A DNA stretch of 64,000 nt, from the NCBI RefSeq assembly GCF_036002945.1, contig NZ_CP108529.1, positions 6,195,001 to 6,259,000 of the forward strand. The letters are read 5' to 3'. Position numbers and translations under genes: made by a program. Shown piece after piece: positions 39,743 through 46,825 of this stretch. The notes under the pieces are model-generated. The model worked only from the letters and a program-made list of their open reading frames with translations. It did not search any database and was not told where the DNA came from. The number at the start of each line of letters is the position of its first letter. Within the stretch, counting starts at the first letter, position 1. This DNA is from Streptomyces sp. NBC_01224 (GTDB lineage: Bacteria > Actinomycetota > Actinomycetes > Streptomycetales > Streptomycetaceae).

Positions 39743-39811
39743 GTGGCGCACATCACATGCATGACCTTGTGGGTGTCGGGCACACGTCTGACACCCCCCA
39801 CGGGACGGTGA
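39743..39811 (+). CDS. Candidate 22-codon small ORF
   Basis: AGGAGG (39734-39739) is followed 3 nt later by GTG, giving a peptide that begins MAHITCMTLW and ends TPPTGR. A strong hairpin follows 27 nt after its stop. The spacing is tight and no homologue is known to me, so this is tentative. Confidence 0.3.
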   Translation: MAHITCMTLWVSGTRLTPPTGR

Positions 39812-39838
39812 ACCAGGCCGCCCCCGGCCGCCGCCCTG

Positions 39839-39864
39839 ACCGGGCCCATCCCCCTGGGCCCGGT
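39839..39864. terminator. Hairpin between convergent transcripts
   Basis: ACCGGGCCCA and TGGGCCCGGT flank TCCCCC. It lies 42 bp past the end of the minus-strand DUF5990 gene. Confidence 0.65.
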
Positions 39865-39905
39865 GAGGGCGGTTCCGTGCCGTGGCATCCCGCGGTGCGA
39901 CGCTC

Positions 39906-40367
39906 TCAGGCCGGAGCGGCGGCGGACCATTCGACGGTCGGCGGCCGCACACGGGCACAGAGCGGCTGCCCCTTGGTGTCGGAGAGGGATAGTCGCGCGG
40001 TGAGATGCCCGGAGCGCACGGCGGCTTCGAGCACGGCCGGATCGATGTCGCCCAGCATCAGCTTGGCCCGCCGGAACATGGTGAAGACGCCGTTCTCGTC
40101 GACCGTGCCCCAGGACAGGTAGACGAAGCGCCCGCCCAGCCGGTTCTGCACGTAAGGCCCCTTGATCTCGACACCGTCCTCGGCCGGGGCGGCGGTGCAG
40201 TCCAAGGTCCACGAGGCCGACGAGGCGTCGCCCGGGTGCAGGTCGAGCAGTTCACCGGGTCTGTCCTTGCGCTGCACGCCCACGTGGATGTTGTGGGCAC
40301 CGGGGAAGTCGCTGTCGGGCCCACAGGTGAGGCCGGGGAGATGCGAGCCTTCGATATGGATCTGCAT
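39906..40367 (-). CDS. DUF5990-like protein
   Basis: The ATG at 40367 (MQIHIEGSHLPGLTCGPDSDF) is preceded by GGAAGGGAG; the longer frame to 40484 lacks support. The 153-aa product has the pattern of DUF5990: an N-terminal beta region with NIHVGVQRK, a central segment DASSASWTLDC, and GPYVQNRLGGRFVYLSWG. It has no signal peptide or helices. Function unknown. Confidence 0.75.
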   Translation of the reverse strand: MQIHIEGSHLPGLTCGPDSDFPGAHNIHVGVQRKDRPGELLDLHPGDASSASWTLDCTAAPAEDGVEIKGPYVQNRLGGRFVYLSWGTVDENGVFTMFRRAKLMLGDIDPAVLEAAVRSGHLTARLSLSDTKGQPLCARVRPPTVEWSAAAPA

Positions 40368-40461
40368 GCCCCCATGCTCCCTTCCTCCGGTGCGCCTTCG
40401 GACCGCCGCCCTCAGCAGGGCGTGGAGTTCGCCGTGCAAGCAGGTGTGACGCCAGGAGGCG

Positions 40462-41262
40462 TCAGATCGTGTCCCACGGCGCACCGTCGTACGCCTGCCC
40501 GATCCGCTTCATCAGCGCCTCGTCCACCGTGAACTCGATGTCGTCGATGCGCCGGACCGGCGCGATGCCCTGCGAGTTGGTGATGAACGCCGACCGGAAC
40601 GCGGCCAGCCCGTCCAGTGTCACCGGGCGCCGTACGGACTCCAGCCCCGCGCCGGGCAGCTCCTGCTCCAGCAGCGCCATGGTGATGCCGAGCAGGGAAG
40701 GCGCTTCTGGCCAGACGACCGAAGTGCCGTCCCAGAAACCGATGTTGGTGATCGAACCCTCGGTCACCGCGCCGTCCGGCATGGTCAGCAGAGCCTCGTC
40801 GAAACCGGCGCGTGCCGCGAGCCTTGCGTAGTACGTCTGGCCGAACTCGCCGGGACGTTTGATGTGCGGCACGGTCCGGGCGTACGGAACGGACATCAGG
40901 TCGTGCGGTTCGGCGGACTTCTGCGCCGGCTCGCGCACCGTGACCATCACGGTCGTCCCCGTGCCGCCCGGCGACGGAAAGCCGTATACCCGGGTCGAGG
41001 CGTCCCGTGCCCCGGCACTGTCCAGAGCGTGCCGGATCAGCTCGCGGACCCGCTCCCCGTCGAGACCGCGCTCGAACAGCTCCTGGTTGGCGGAGTCCAG
41101 CCGGGCCAGATGCAGGGCGAGGCCGCGCACCTTTCCGTCCCTGACCTGCATGGCCGTGAAATGGCCGTAGTTGAGGAAGGCGGGAATCCGCAGATCCGCC
41201 TTGGTGGCCGGGTGCCCGTCGAACTCGGCGTACGGGAAGGGTGCGGGAGGGGGAGTCGTCAT
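40462..41262 (-). CDS. Class IV aminotransferase-like protein
   Basis: The 266-aa product starts MTTPPPAPFPYAEFDG. It has the fold-type IV PLP layout: LALHLARLDSA, then the Lys in HIKRPGEFGQTYYARLAARAGFDEALL (probable PLP Schiff base), the acidic motif GAVTEGSITNIGFW and the C-terminal FITNSQGIAPV. Members are branched-chain or D-amino acid aminotransferases or aminodeoxychorismate lyases. The exact reaction is not resolvable. TACGGT 7 nt before the ATG on the minus strand suggests a leaderless transcript. Confidence 0.85.
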   Translation of the reverse strand: MTTPPPAPFPYAEFDGHPATKADLRIPAFLNYGHFTAMQVRDGKVRGLALHLARLDSANQELFERGLDGERVRELIRHALDSAGARDASTRVYGFPSPGGTGTTVMVTVREPAQKSAEPHDLMSVPYARTVPHIKRPGEFGQTYYARLAARAGFDEALLTMPDGAVTEGSITNIGFWDGTSVVWPEAPSLLGITMALLEQELPGAGLESVRRPVTLDGLAAFRSAFITNSQGIAPVRRIDDIEFTVDEALMKRIGQAYDGAPWDTI

Positions 41263-41313
41263 GCGATCCACCGTATGCCGCGGCGCGCGGCGGCGGCCCC
41301 CGACGGACAGGAC

Positions 41314-41333
41314 TTGACCTCAACCATGGTTGA
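41314..41333 (+). promoter_or_regulatory. TTGACC with palindrome TCAACCATGGTTGA
   Basis: TTGACC (41314-41319) directly abuts the perfect 14-bp palindrome at 41320-41333, 18 bp before the FMN reductase ATG. A palindrome starting right after the -35 is the MerR/SoxR style of promoter. No good -10 is seen, so this is tentative. Confidence 0.35.
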
Positions 41334-41350
41334 CGCATGAGCCTCTCCGC

Positions 41351-41977
41351 ATGGACCTCACCGCAACATCCTCATCCATCGCGTCCACGACCGCCTCCAC
41401 CGCACCTCTGAAGGTCGCGGTCATCCTCGCCAGCAATCGCGAGGGACGGTTCGCCCCCGTCGTCTCCGACTGGTTCCTCTCGCGCACCGCCGGTCACCCC
41501 GACATCGGGACCGACCTGATCGACATCGCGGAACTCGACCTCCCGATCGCCCTCTCCTACCGGCCCGACGCCGATGCGCAGGCCCAACTGGCGGCCGTTT
41601 CGCCCAGGTTGGCAGAGGCCGATGCCTTCGTCGTCATCACCCCCGAGTACAATCACTCGTACCCGGCCCCGCTGAAGAACCTCATCGACTGGCACCACGC
41701 CGAGTGGCAGGCCAAACCCGTCGCCTTCGTCTCGTACGGCGGAGTCTCCGGAGGTCTGCGCGCCGTCGAGCATCTGAGGCAGGTCTTCGCCGAGCTGCAC
41801 AGCGTCGGCATCCGGGAAACGGTGTCGTTCCACAACGCGGGCGCTCTGTTCGACGACGAGGGCAGGCACAAGGACCCGACGGGCTGCGACGCGGCGGCCA
41901 AGACGCTGCTCGACCAGCTGGTCTGGTGGGGGCGCGCGCTGCGCGACGCCAAGGCCGTTCATCCCTACGGCGTCTGA
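41351..41977 (+). CDS. NAD(P)H-dependent FMN reductase
   Basis: This 208-aa flavodoxin-like protein begins at ATG 41351. It has LKVAVILASNREGRFAPVVSDWF (FMN phosphate loop), FVVITPEYNHSYPAPLKNLIDW and FVSYGGVSGGLRAVEHLR, the signature of NADPH-dependent FMN reductases. These cytosolic enzymes reduce flavins or quinones. A palindrome adjoining TTGACC upstream is consistent with redox-type control. The zinc-less TnpB-like element is inserted 70 bp downstream. Confidence 0.92.
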   Translation: MDLTATSSSIASTTASTAPLKVAVILASNREGRFAPVVSDWFLSRTAGHPDIGTDLIDIAELDLPIALSYRPDADAQAQLAAVSPRLAEADAFVVITPEYNHSYPAPLKNLIDWHHAEWQAKPVAFVSYGGVSGGLRAVEHLRQVFAELHSVGIRETVSFHNAGALFDDEGRHKDPTGCDAAAKTLLDQLVWWGRALRDAKAVHPYGV

Positions 41978-42047
41978 CCACCAGGCGCTGCGCCGCGCCG
42001 CAACGCCCCCGACAATCGACGATGGGAGCAAGGACACTCCGTAACCG

Positions 42048-42205
42048 ACCGTTCCTAACCAGTGCGCATGAGTGAGTCCTGGACCCACTGCTGCGTTCTG
42101 GGCGCATCCCGAACGGTGTTGGATGCGCTGGGTTGCCGCTTTCTCGTCCCGTTCGGCGGCACGTCTCTGGGGGCGTGGTCCGTTGCGGGTGGGCGGGTTC
42201 CCTCG
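42048..42205 (-). ncRNA. Candidate omega-RNA/right-end segment of the TnpB-like element
   Basis: It overlaps the last 50 codons of the TnpB-like gene, contains GCAGCAGTGGGTCC paired imperfectly with GGACTCACT, and is conserved as a solo copy 14 kb away. A segment conserved beyond its coding context suggests an RNA or DNA-end function. Confidence 0.45.
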
Positions 42206-43797
42206 CGCCCCCGGTTGCCTGGTGGGGCCTGGGCGGTCCGATGCCCCGCACGATCGCTCCGGTCGTGTGGGGGCGGTGCCGTCCGACGCCGTACCGGGTG
42301 TCCGAGGGCGCGTCGTCCGATCGCGATGCCGGCGGCATCGTGACGGGACATTCTGCGGTGCGGGGTGGCCAGTGGTTTCTGCCAGTGCTGGGCACCCCAC
42401 AGGGAGGTGTAGGCGGGGTCGACCGCGACAATGCGCAGGCCCTGTTCGGCCGCCATGGAGACCAGCCGGGCCTTGAGTTTGCCGGTCGGGATGCCGGAGA
42501 TCAGCTGCCGGAACTGCTTCTTGCGGCCGTGTTTCTCCCGCGTTTTCTCGGCGGTGAAGTCGAGGTCTTCGATGGCGATCGCGGCAACACCGGCCTGCTT
42601 GGCCCAGTTGATCAGGCGGGTCAGGGCGTGGCGGATCTGTGCGTCGCGGTGATCGGCGGTGCCGGACAGGTCGTAGGGGAAGCGGTGCGGGTCGCCGACC
42701 GGGTTGCCGTGCCGGTCGAGGTGGTAGGCGGCGAAGTGGTCGGCGTTGGTGTCGACGCCGATCACGCCCCGGGCTCGGGCGGCCTCCAAGGGGATGGTCT
42801 GGACGACGGGGCGTTGCCAGGATGCGGTGAGGTACCAGCGGCGGCGGCGGTCGGTGTCGAGGTGGATGCGGTAGGCGACAGCCCGGTTCGCGGTGATGCG
42901 GTCGGCCCACTCCTGGCCCCGGTGCGCAAACGCCGCGGTCGAGGTGAGGGTGTACCGGCCGTGCCGGGCGTTGGCCAGGTGCGCGAGCGGGGCAGGCAGT
43001 TTGATGCTGACCTCGCCGTCCGGGGTAACGCGGATGGTCTCGTTCCCGAACCGCTTCCCCGACTCACCATCCGCAGCGATGAACCAGCGTTCCGCTTCCC
43101 AGCGCTCCCGCCACTGGGCTTCGGTCAGCCGGGCCTGGGCGAGGTGGTGGCGGGTATTGAGGAGGCGTTTGCCGCCCCGCACCACGCGCACCCGACCGGC
43201 CTGCCGGTCGGCGACAACGGCCGCATGCCGTGCCTCCAGGGCGGCGAGGCGGCGGGACTTGTGGAACCACTCGCCCTTGGAGCGGTAGCCGCCTGCGGCC
43301 CGCTTCGTTCCCGGCTCACCGATCGGGAGGGACAGGCGGTGCCGCAGCGTCCCGATCCCGGCTTCCAGCGTCTTCATGTGCGCGGCCTGGCAACGGCGGG
43401 CCAGCGCCCACTGATCGTGCGTGGCCTTGGTGATCGCACCCGCGATCCGCGACGACGACAGCGGCGTCAGGTCCCGCTTGCGCGACGCCCAGGTATCCTT
43501 GCTGTGCTCCAGGCCATCCGCACAGCGGGCCCTGAGATCACGCGAAGCCAGACGCCCCTGATGCTCACCGACCGCGCGCAGAACACTCTCGTCCTGGGGC
43601 GTGAGGTGCTTCAGACGGTCCCGGATCGCCACCCCGCAAGGCCCGGGCACCACGAAGGACCCGGCCAACCCCCGCAAACCACCCACCACATCACCCCCTC
43701 CCGCCAGGCCGGGCACCTGCCAACCAGTCCAACGAGCAGCAGTCGCCAAGGTCACCCATTCGGCTCCGGAACCTCTGTTCCCACCCCGCGAACCCAC
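42055..43797 (-). CDS. TnpB-related protein without zinc finger
   Basis: The frame gives 580 aa; the first 50 or so are doubtful and recognisable sequence starts near GVAIRDRLKHLTPQDESVLRAVGEH. RuvC-type acids are present: D349 in GVIGVDTNADHFAAYHL, E410 in VAAIAIEDLDFTAEK and D486 in SRHDAAGIAIGRR. The segment between E and the last D has YTSLWGAQHW but no Cys pairs, so the usual TnpB zinc finger is missing. This matches a Streptomyces group annotated as TnpB-related accessory proteins. It may be an RNA-guided nuclease with altered architecture. The tail after residue 500 is low complexity and probably reflects embedded omega-RNA. Confidence 0.75.
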   Translation of the reverse strand: MGSRGGNRGSGAEWVTLATAARWTGWQVPGLAGGGDVVGGLRGLAGSFVVPGPCGVAIRDRLKHLTPQDESVLRAVGEHQGRLASRDLRARCADGLEHSKDTWASRKRDLTPLSSSRIAGAITKATHDQWALARRCQAAHMKTLEAGIGTLRHRLSLPIGEPGTKRAAGGYRSKGEWFHKSRRLAALEARHAAVVADRQAGRVRVVRGGKRLLNTRHHLAQARLTEAQWRERWEAERWFIAADGESGKRFGNETIRVTPDGEVSIKLPAPLAHLANARHGRYTLTSTAAFAHRGQEWADRITANRAVAYRIHLDTDRRRRWYLTASWQRPVVQTIPLEAARARGVIGVDTNADHFAAYHLDRHGNPVGDPHRFPYDLSGTADHRDAQIRHALTRLINWAKQAGVAAIAIEDLDFTAEKTREKHGRKKQFRQLISGIPTGKLKARLVSMAAEQGLRIVAVDPAYTSLWGAQHWQKPLATPHRRMSRHDAAGIAIGRRALGHPVRRRTAPPPHDRSDRAGHRTAQAPPGNRGREGTRPPATDHAPRDVPPNGTRKRQPSASNTVRDAPRTQQWVQDSLMRTG

Positions 43798-43852
43798 CGC
43801 CAGGACTCACTCCCGCTCACCACAACTCACTTCAACGCAGAGGAGCCCGAAG

Positions 43853-44191
43853 GTGACGACGCCGGTATTGCTGACCGTAATGACCACGACGGACAGCGAG
43901 GAGAAGGCCCATTCCCTGGCGCAGGGCGCGGTGGAGGCGCGGCTCGCCGCCTGCGTACAGATCTCCGCGCCCGTCACCTCGGTCTACCGCTGGCAGAACG
44001 CCATCGAGACCACCGAGGAGTGGCAGCTGCTGTTCAAGACCACGGCCGAGCGGTACGACGAACTGGAGGCCCATCTCCTGGCGGCGCACGACTACGAAAC
44101 ACCGGAGATCGTCGCGATCCCGGTGGTACGGGGCAGCGCCCGCTACCTCGACTGGGTCTTTGCCGAGACCGCCCCGGTCATTTCTCTGTAG
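43853..44191 (+). CDS. cutA: Divalent cation tolerance protein CutA
   Basis: GTG 43853 follows AGGAG by 7 nt; the product is 112 aa. It has the CutA1 features LTVMTTTDSEEKAHSLAQGAVEARLAACVQI, VYRWQNAIETTEEWQLLFKT and YETPEIVAIPVVRGSARYLDWV. The protein is a ferredoxin-like trimer linked to copper and other divalent metals. It lies just beyond the TnpB-like element. Confidence 0.95.
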   Translation: MTTPVLLTVMTTTDSEEKAHSLAQGAVEARLAACVQISAPVTSVYRWQNAIETTEEWQLLFKTTAERYDELEAHLLAAHDYETPEIVAIPVVRGSARYLDWVFAETAPVISL

Positions 44192-44220
44192 AGCCGGCAC
44201 CCGCCCGGGGTCGCCCGCCC

Positions 44221-44934
44221 TCAGCGCCCGTCCGCAGCCAGGGCCTCTCCGATCCCGGGCTCCTTCGGCCCCAGGAAGTGCGGGTCGGGCCTGAACACGG
44301 CATCCAGCGCCGCCTTCCCGGCCGCGAACATCTCCCGCGTCCCGCCGTAGTACCAGGTCGCATCGTGTACGGCGTCGACGCCGACCCCGTACGCATCGAT
44401 CCCCGCGGTCCGGCACAGCGCGATCGCCCGCCGGATGTGGAACCCCTGGCTCACCAGCACCGCGCGGTCGACGCCGAAGATCTTCTTGGCCCGAACGCAC
44501 GAGTCCCAGGTGTCGAACCCGGCGAAGTCGCTCACGATCCGCTCGTCCGGCACCCCGTGCGCCCTGAGATACGTGCGCATGGCGTCCGGCTCGTCGTACT
44601 CCTTCCGGCTGTTGTCACCGGTCACGAGTACGACCTTGACCTTCCCGTCCCGGTACAGCTCGGCGGCGGCGTTCAGCCGGTTCGCGAGATACGGCGACGG
44701 CCTGCCCTCCCAGAGACCGGCCCCGAACACCACGGCGACCTGCTGCGCGGGCGCGTCCGCGGTCGTTCTGACGCGGGCGTCGCCCACGGAGTACATCCAG
44801 GTCGCGGGCGCCAGCGCCGCCACACAGGCGACCATCACCCCCTGCGCGAGCCGCCGCTGCCCGCGCCGTGTCCGCGGCCATCGCGGCCGCAACCGCCCGA
44901 GCCGCCCCAGCCGTCCCGGCTGCTTCTCCCGCAT
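44221..44934 (-). CDS. SanA/YdcF-family (DUF218) membrane-anchored protein
   Basis: ATG 44934 (MREKQPGRLGRLGRLRPRW) begins a very basic N-terminus, then one hydrophobic anchor (GVMVACVAALAPATWMY). The DUF218 domain has VAVVFGAGLWEGRPSPYLANRLNAAAELYRDG, VVLVTGDNSRKEYDEPDAMRTYL, SQGFHIRRAIALCRTAG and a final GIDAYGV. SanA-like proteins affect envelope permeability and vancomycin tolerance. Length 237 aa is normal. Confidence 0.87.
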   Translation of the reverse strand: MREKQPGRLGRLGRLRPRWPRTRRGQRRLAQGVMVACVAALAPATWMYSVGDARVRTTADAPAQQVAVVFGAGLWEGRPSPYLANRLNAAAELYRDGKVKVVLVTGDNSRKEYDEPDAMRTYLRAHGVPDERIVSDFAGFDTWDSCVRAKKIFGVDRAVLVSQGFHIRRAIALCRTAGIDAYGVGVDAVHDATWYYGGTREMFAAGKAALDAVFRPDPHFLGPKEPGIGEALAADGR

Positions 44935-45072
44935 GGGTGTCCCCCTGTTCGTGCCCTGTGCTGTGCCGTGCTGTCCCACATGATCCGACGAGCGGCGGGG
45001 AGAAAGGGTTCTCCATCTCCCGATTTCATTGATTTCGTAACCGTTTCCGATCTGGCCGCAGACACTTCGGGC

Positions 45073-45561
45073 ATGATGTCCGCCATGAACCGACCTGGAA
45101 CCGGGACAGACGACTGGGTGACCGTCGCCGCGTACGAGAATCTGAAGGGCCGACCGCATCCCGCGGCAGCCGTCCGCGGTTGACTGCGGGAGCGAGGCAT
45201 CGACTGGATGCCGTTCGCCGTCGACGACCTGCACGTCGACCTGGCCTGCGGCCCGGGCCCGGACGGCCACTGGCACGGCTGGATCACCGTCCGAGTCCGG
45301 GCTTCGGTGCTGATTCCGCTCGGCCTCCATCCCGACCAGCCGACCTCGCGGCCAGGATTCCCGCCTGCCCCGGCGTGGTGGCACGCGGCAGCCGAACGAG
45401 CGGCCCGGAGAACGCATTGATACCGGCTCTGTGACGGCGTGGACCACCAGCCCCACGAACTGCGCTGGGACGAGAGCCTGTTGGGCGAGATGGACGAGGC
45501 ATGGGTGCCGGTGCTCACCCCCGACGGGCCGGGCGTGCTGCTCCGGTGCGACGCGGACTGA
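45073..45561 (+). pseudogene. Hypothetical protein gene broken by two in-frame TGA codons
   Basis: One frame reads MMSAMNRPGTGTDDWVTVAAYENLKGRPHPAAAVRG, stop (45181-45183), LRERGIDWMPFAVDDLHVDLACGPGPDGHWHGW and more, RRTH, stop (45418-45420), YRLCDGVDHQPHELRWDESLLGEMDEAW, ending at TGA 45559. The frame, codon bias and protein-like composition continue across both stops. Each TGA could derive from CGA (Arg) by one C-to-T change. I do not recognise the family. Confidence 0.65.
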
Positions 45562-45601
45562 GACCGGCGATCGCCCCAAGGACGCCCAGTAGCATCGGGC
45601 A

Positions 45602-46414
45602 ATGTTGCTTCCACGGCTGATCGCCTCAGATCTCGACGGCACGCTCCTGCGCAACGACGGCACCCTCTCGCTCCGCACCCTGCGCGCCCTGCGCACGGCC
45701 GAGAGCGCCGGTGCGGAGGTCGTCCTCGTCACCGCCCGGCCGCCCAGATTCGTCGACCGCCTCGCCGAGGCCGCCGGCCTCGAGGGCACAGCCGTGTGCA
45801 GCAACGGGGCGCTGGTGTACGACATCGGGACGCGCACCGTCGTCTCCTCCCGCGCCCTGCCCCTCGCCACCGCCCGGCGCGTGGCCACCGCGCTCGCCGC
45901 CACCGTGCCCGGGGTCGGCTTCGCCCTGGAGACCGGCAACCACGTCCTGTACGAACCCGCCTACCGGCTGCGGCTCTCCGAGGACATCGACGCCGAGCTG
46001 CCCGTACCGTCGCTGGCGGATCTGTGGCTGACCGACGTCCCCGTCACCAAGCTGCTCGCCTGGTCGGACCGGCTCGACGCGGACGCCCTGCTGGCCGCGG
46101 CCGAGGAAGGGGCGGGCGACGAGGTACAGCTCACCCACTCCGGCGGGCGCGGGCTGCTGGAGATCAGCGCGTCCGGCGTCACCAAGGCCGGCACCCTCTC
46201 GATTCTGTGCGCCGGGCGGGGTATCGACGCCACGGAGGTCATCGCCTTCGGCGACATGCCCAACGACCTGACCGTCCTCGGCTGGGCCGGCACCGGCTAC
46301 GCGATGGGCAACGCCCACCCGAGCGTGCTGGCCGCCATACGGACGCACACGCTCTCCAACGAGGAGGACGGGGTCGCGCACGTCATCGAGCGGCTCTTCG
46401 GCGGCGCGGCCTGA
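45602..46414 (+). CDS. HAD-superfamily (Cof-type) hydrolase
   Basis: The 270-aa protein has HAD motif I LIASDLDGTLLRNDGTLS (nucleophile Asp), motif II TARPP, Lys in GVTKAGTLSILCAGRG, and motif IV IAFGDMPNDLTVLGWAG. The C2-type cap is inserted after motif II. Members dephosphorylate sugar phosphates, flavin precursors or nucleotides. TAGCAT lies 6 nt before the ATG, implying a leaderless mRNA. Confidence 0.93.
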   Translation: MLLPRLIASDLDGTLLRNDGTLSLRTLRALRTAESAGAEVVLVTARPPRFVDRLAEAAGLEGTAVCSNGALVYDIGTRTVVSSRALPLATARRVATALAATVPGVGFALETGNHVLYEPAYRLRLSEDIDAELPVPSLADLWLTDVPVTKLLAWSDRLDADALLAAAEEGAGDEVQLTHSGGRGLLEISASGVTKAGTLSILCAGRGIDATEVIAFGDMPNDLTVLGWAGTGYAMGNAHPSVLAAIRTHTLSNEEDGVAHVIERLFGGAA

Positions 46415-46464
46415 TACCGATACCCGTCCTGATACCGATGCCCCGCCCGGCACCGATACCCCGC
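46411..46464 (+). repeat. Three tandem 18-bp units at the HAD gene end
   Basis: Units 46411-46428, 46429-46446 and 46447-46464 share the core (G/A)(C/T)ACCGAT(A/G)CCC. The first contains the HAD stop codon. Confidence 0.65.
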
Positions 46465-46558
46465 TCTCGGCACGGCCCCGAACGCTCGATACGGCCGCGG
46501 AAAGCACCCGTCACCCTCACGCAACGGTGCGGCAACCTCGGCCCTGCACCATCGGTCC

Positions 46559-46753
46559 ATGACGGAGTCGGCACCGGCACATCCCGATGAGTCCCTGCCC
46601 CTCGACAGCACGGCGCAACTGTTGACCCGCATCGCCGCACAGCTCGGCACCCAGCTCGGCCTCGTCTCCCTGAACGGAACCCGAAGAGCCGCGCAGGCCC
46701 CCGATTCAGGGCCTGTCCGGCGGTTCGCGGCCGGGGTCGCGACGACCGAGTAG
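46559..46753 (+). CDS. Possible 64-aa protein, unknown
   Basis: The frame starts MTESAPAHPDESLPLDSTAQLLTRIAAQLG and has plausible codon bias and an amphipathic helix (AQLLTRIAAQLGTQLGLVSL). CACCAT 6 nt before the ATG is a weak -10. No ribosome binding site is seen and no family is recognised. Confidence 0.35.
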   Translation: MTESAPAHPDESLPLDSTAQLLTRIAAQLGTQLGLVSLNGTRRAAQAPDSGPVRRFAAGVATTE

Positions 46754-46825
46754 GGCCTTCCCCGAGCCGTCCGCCGCGCATCCGCCTGAGCCCTCCTGTC
46801 GGCGTGGCCGTTTACTGTCGGAACC

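Larger units (their letters stand above)
39522..39905. other. Intergenic region with one candidate tiny ORF and a terminator
   Basis: Between the minus-strand surface-protein gene and the minus-strand DUF5990 gene, the only supported items are the 22-codon frame at 39743-39811 and the hairpin at 39839-39864. Both suggest a plus-strand transcript here. Confidence 0.4.
42048..43797 (-). mobile_element. TnpB-like element, right end at 42048 (left end not resolved)
   Basis: The terminal 158 bp (42048-42205) recur at 27895-28051 ending at the same bases, which defines one boundary. The other lies between the gene start and cutA at 43853 and could not be fixed. No tnpA is present. Confidence 0.6.

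Noticed and set aside
45181..45183. TGA as selenocysteine in the interrupted hypothetical gene
   Set aside because: No SECIS-like hairpin directly after the codon and no selenoprotein family resemblance; simple nonsense mutation fits better.
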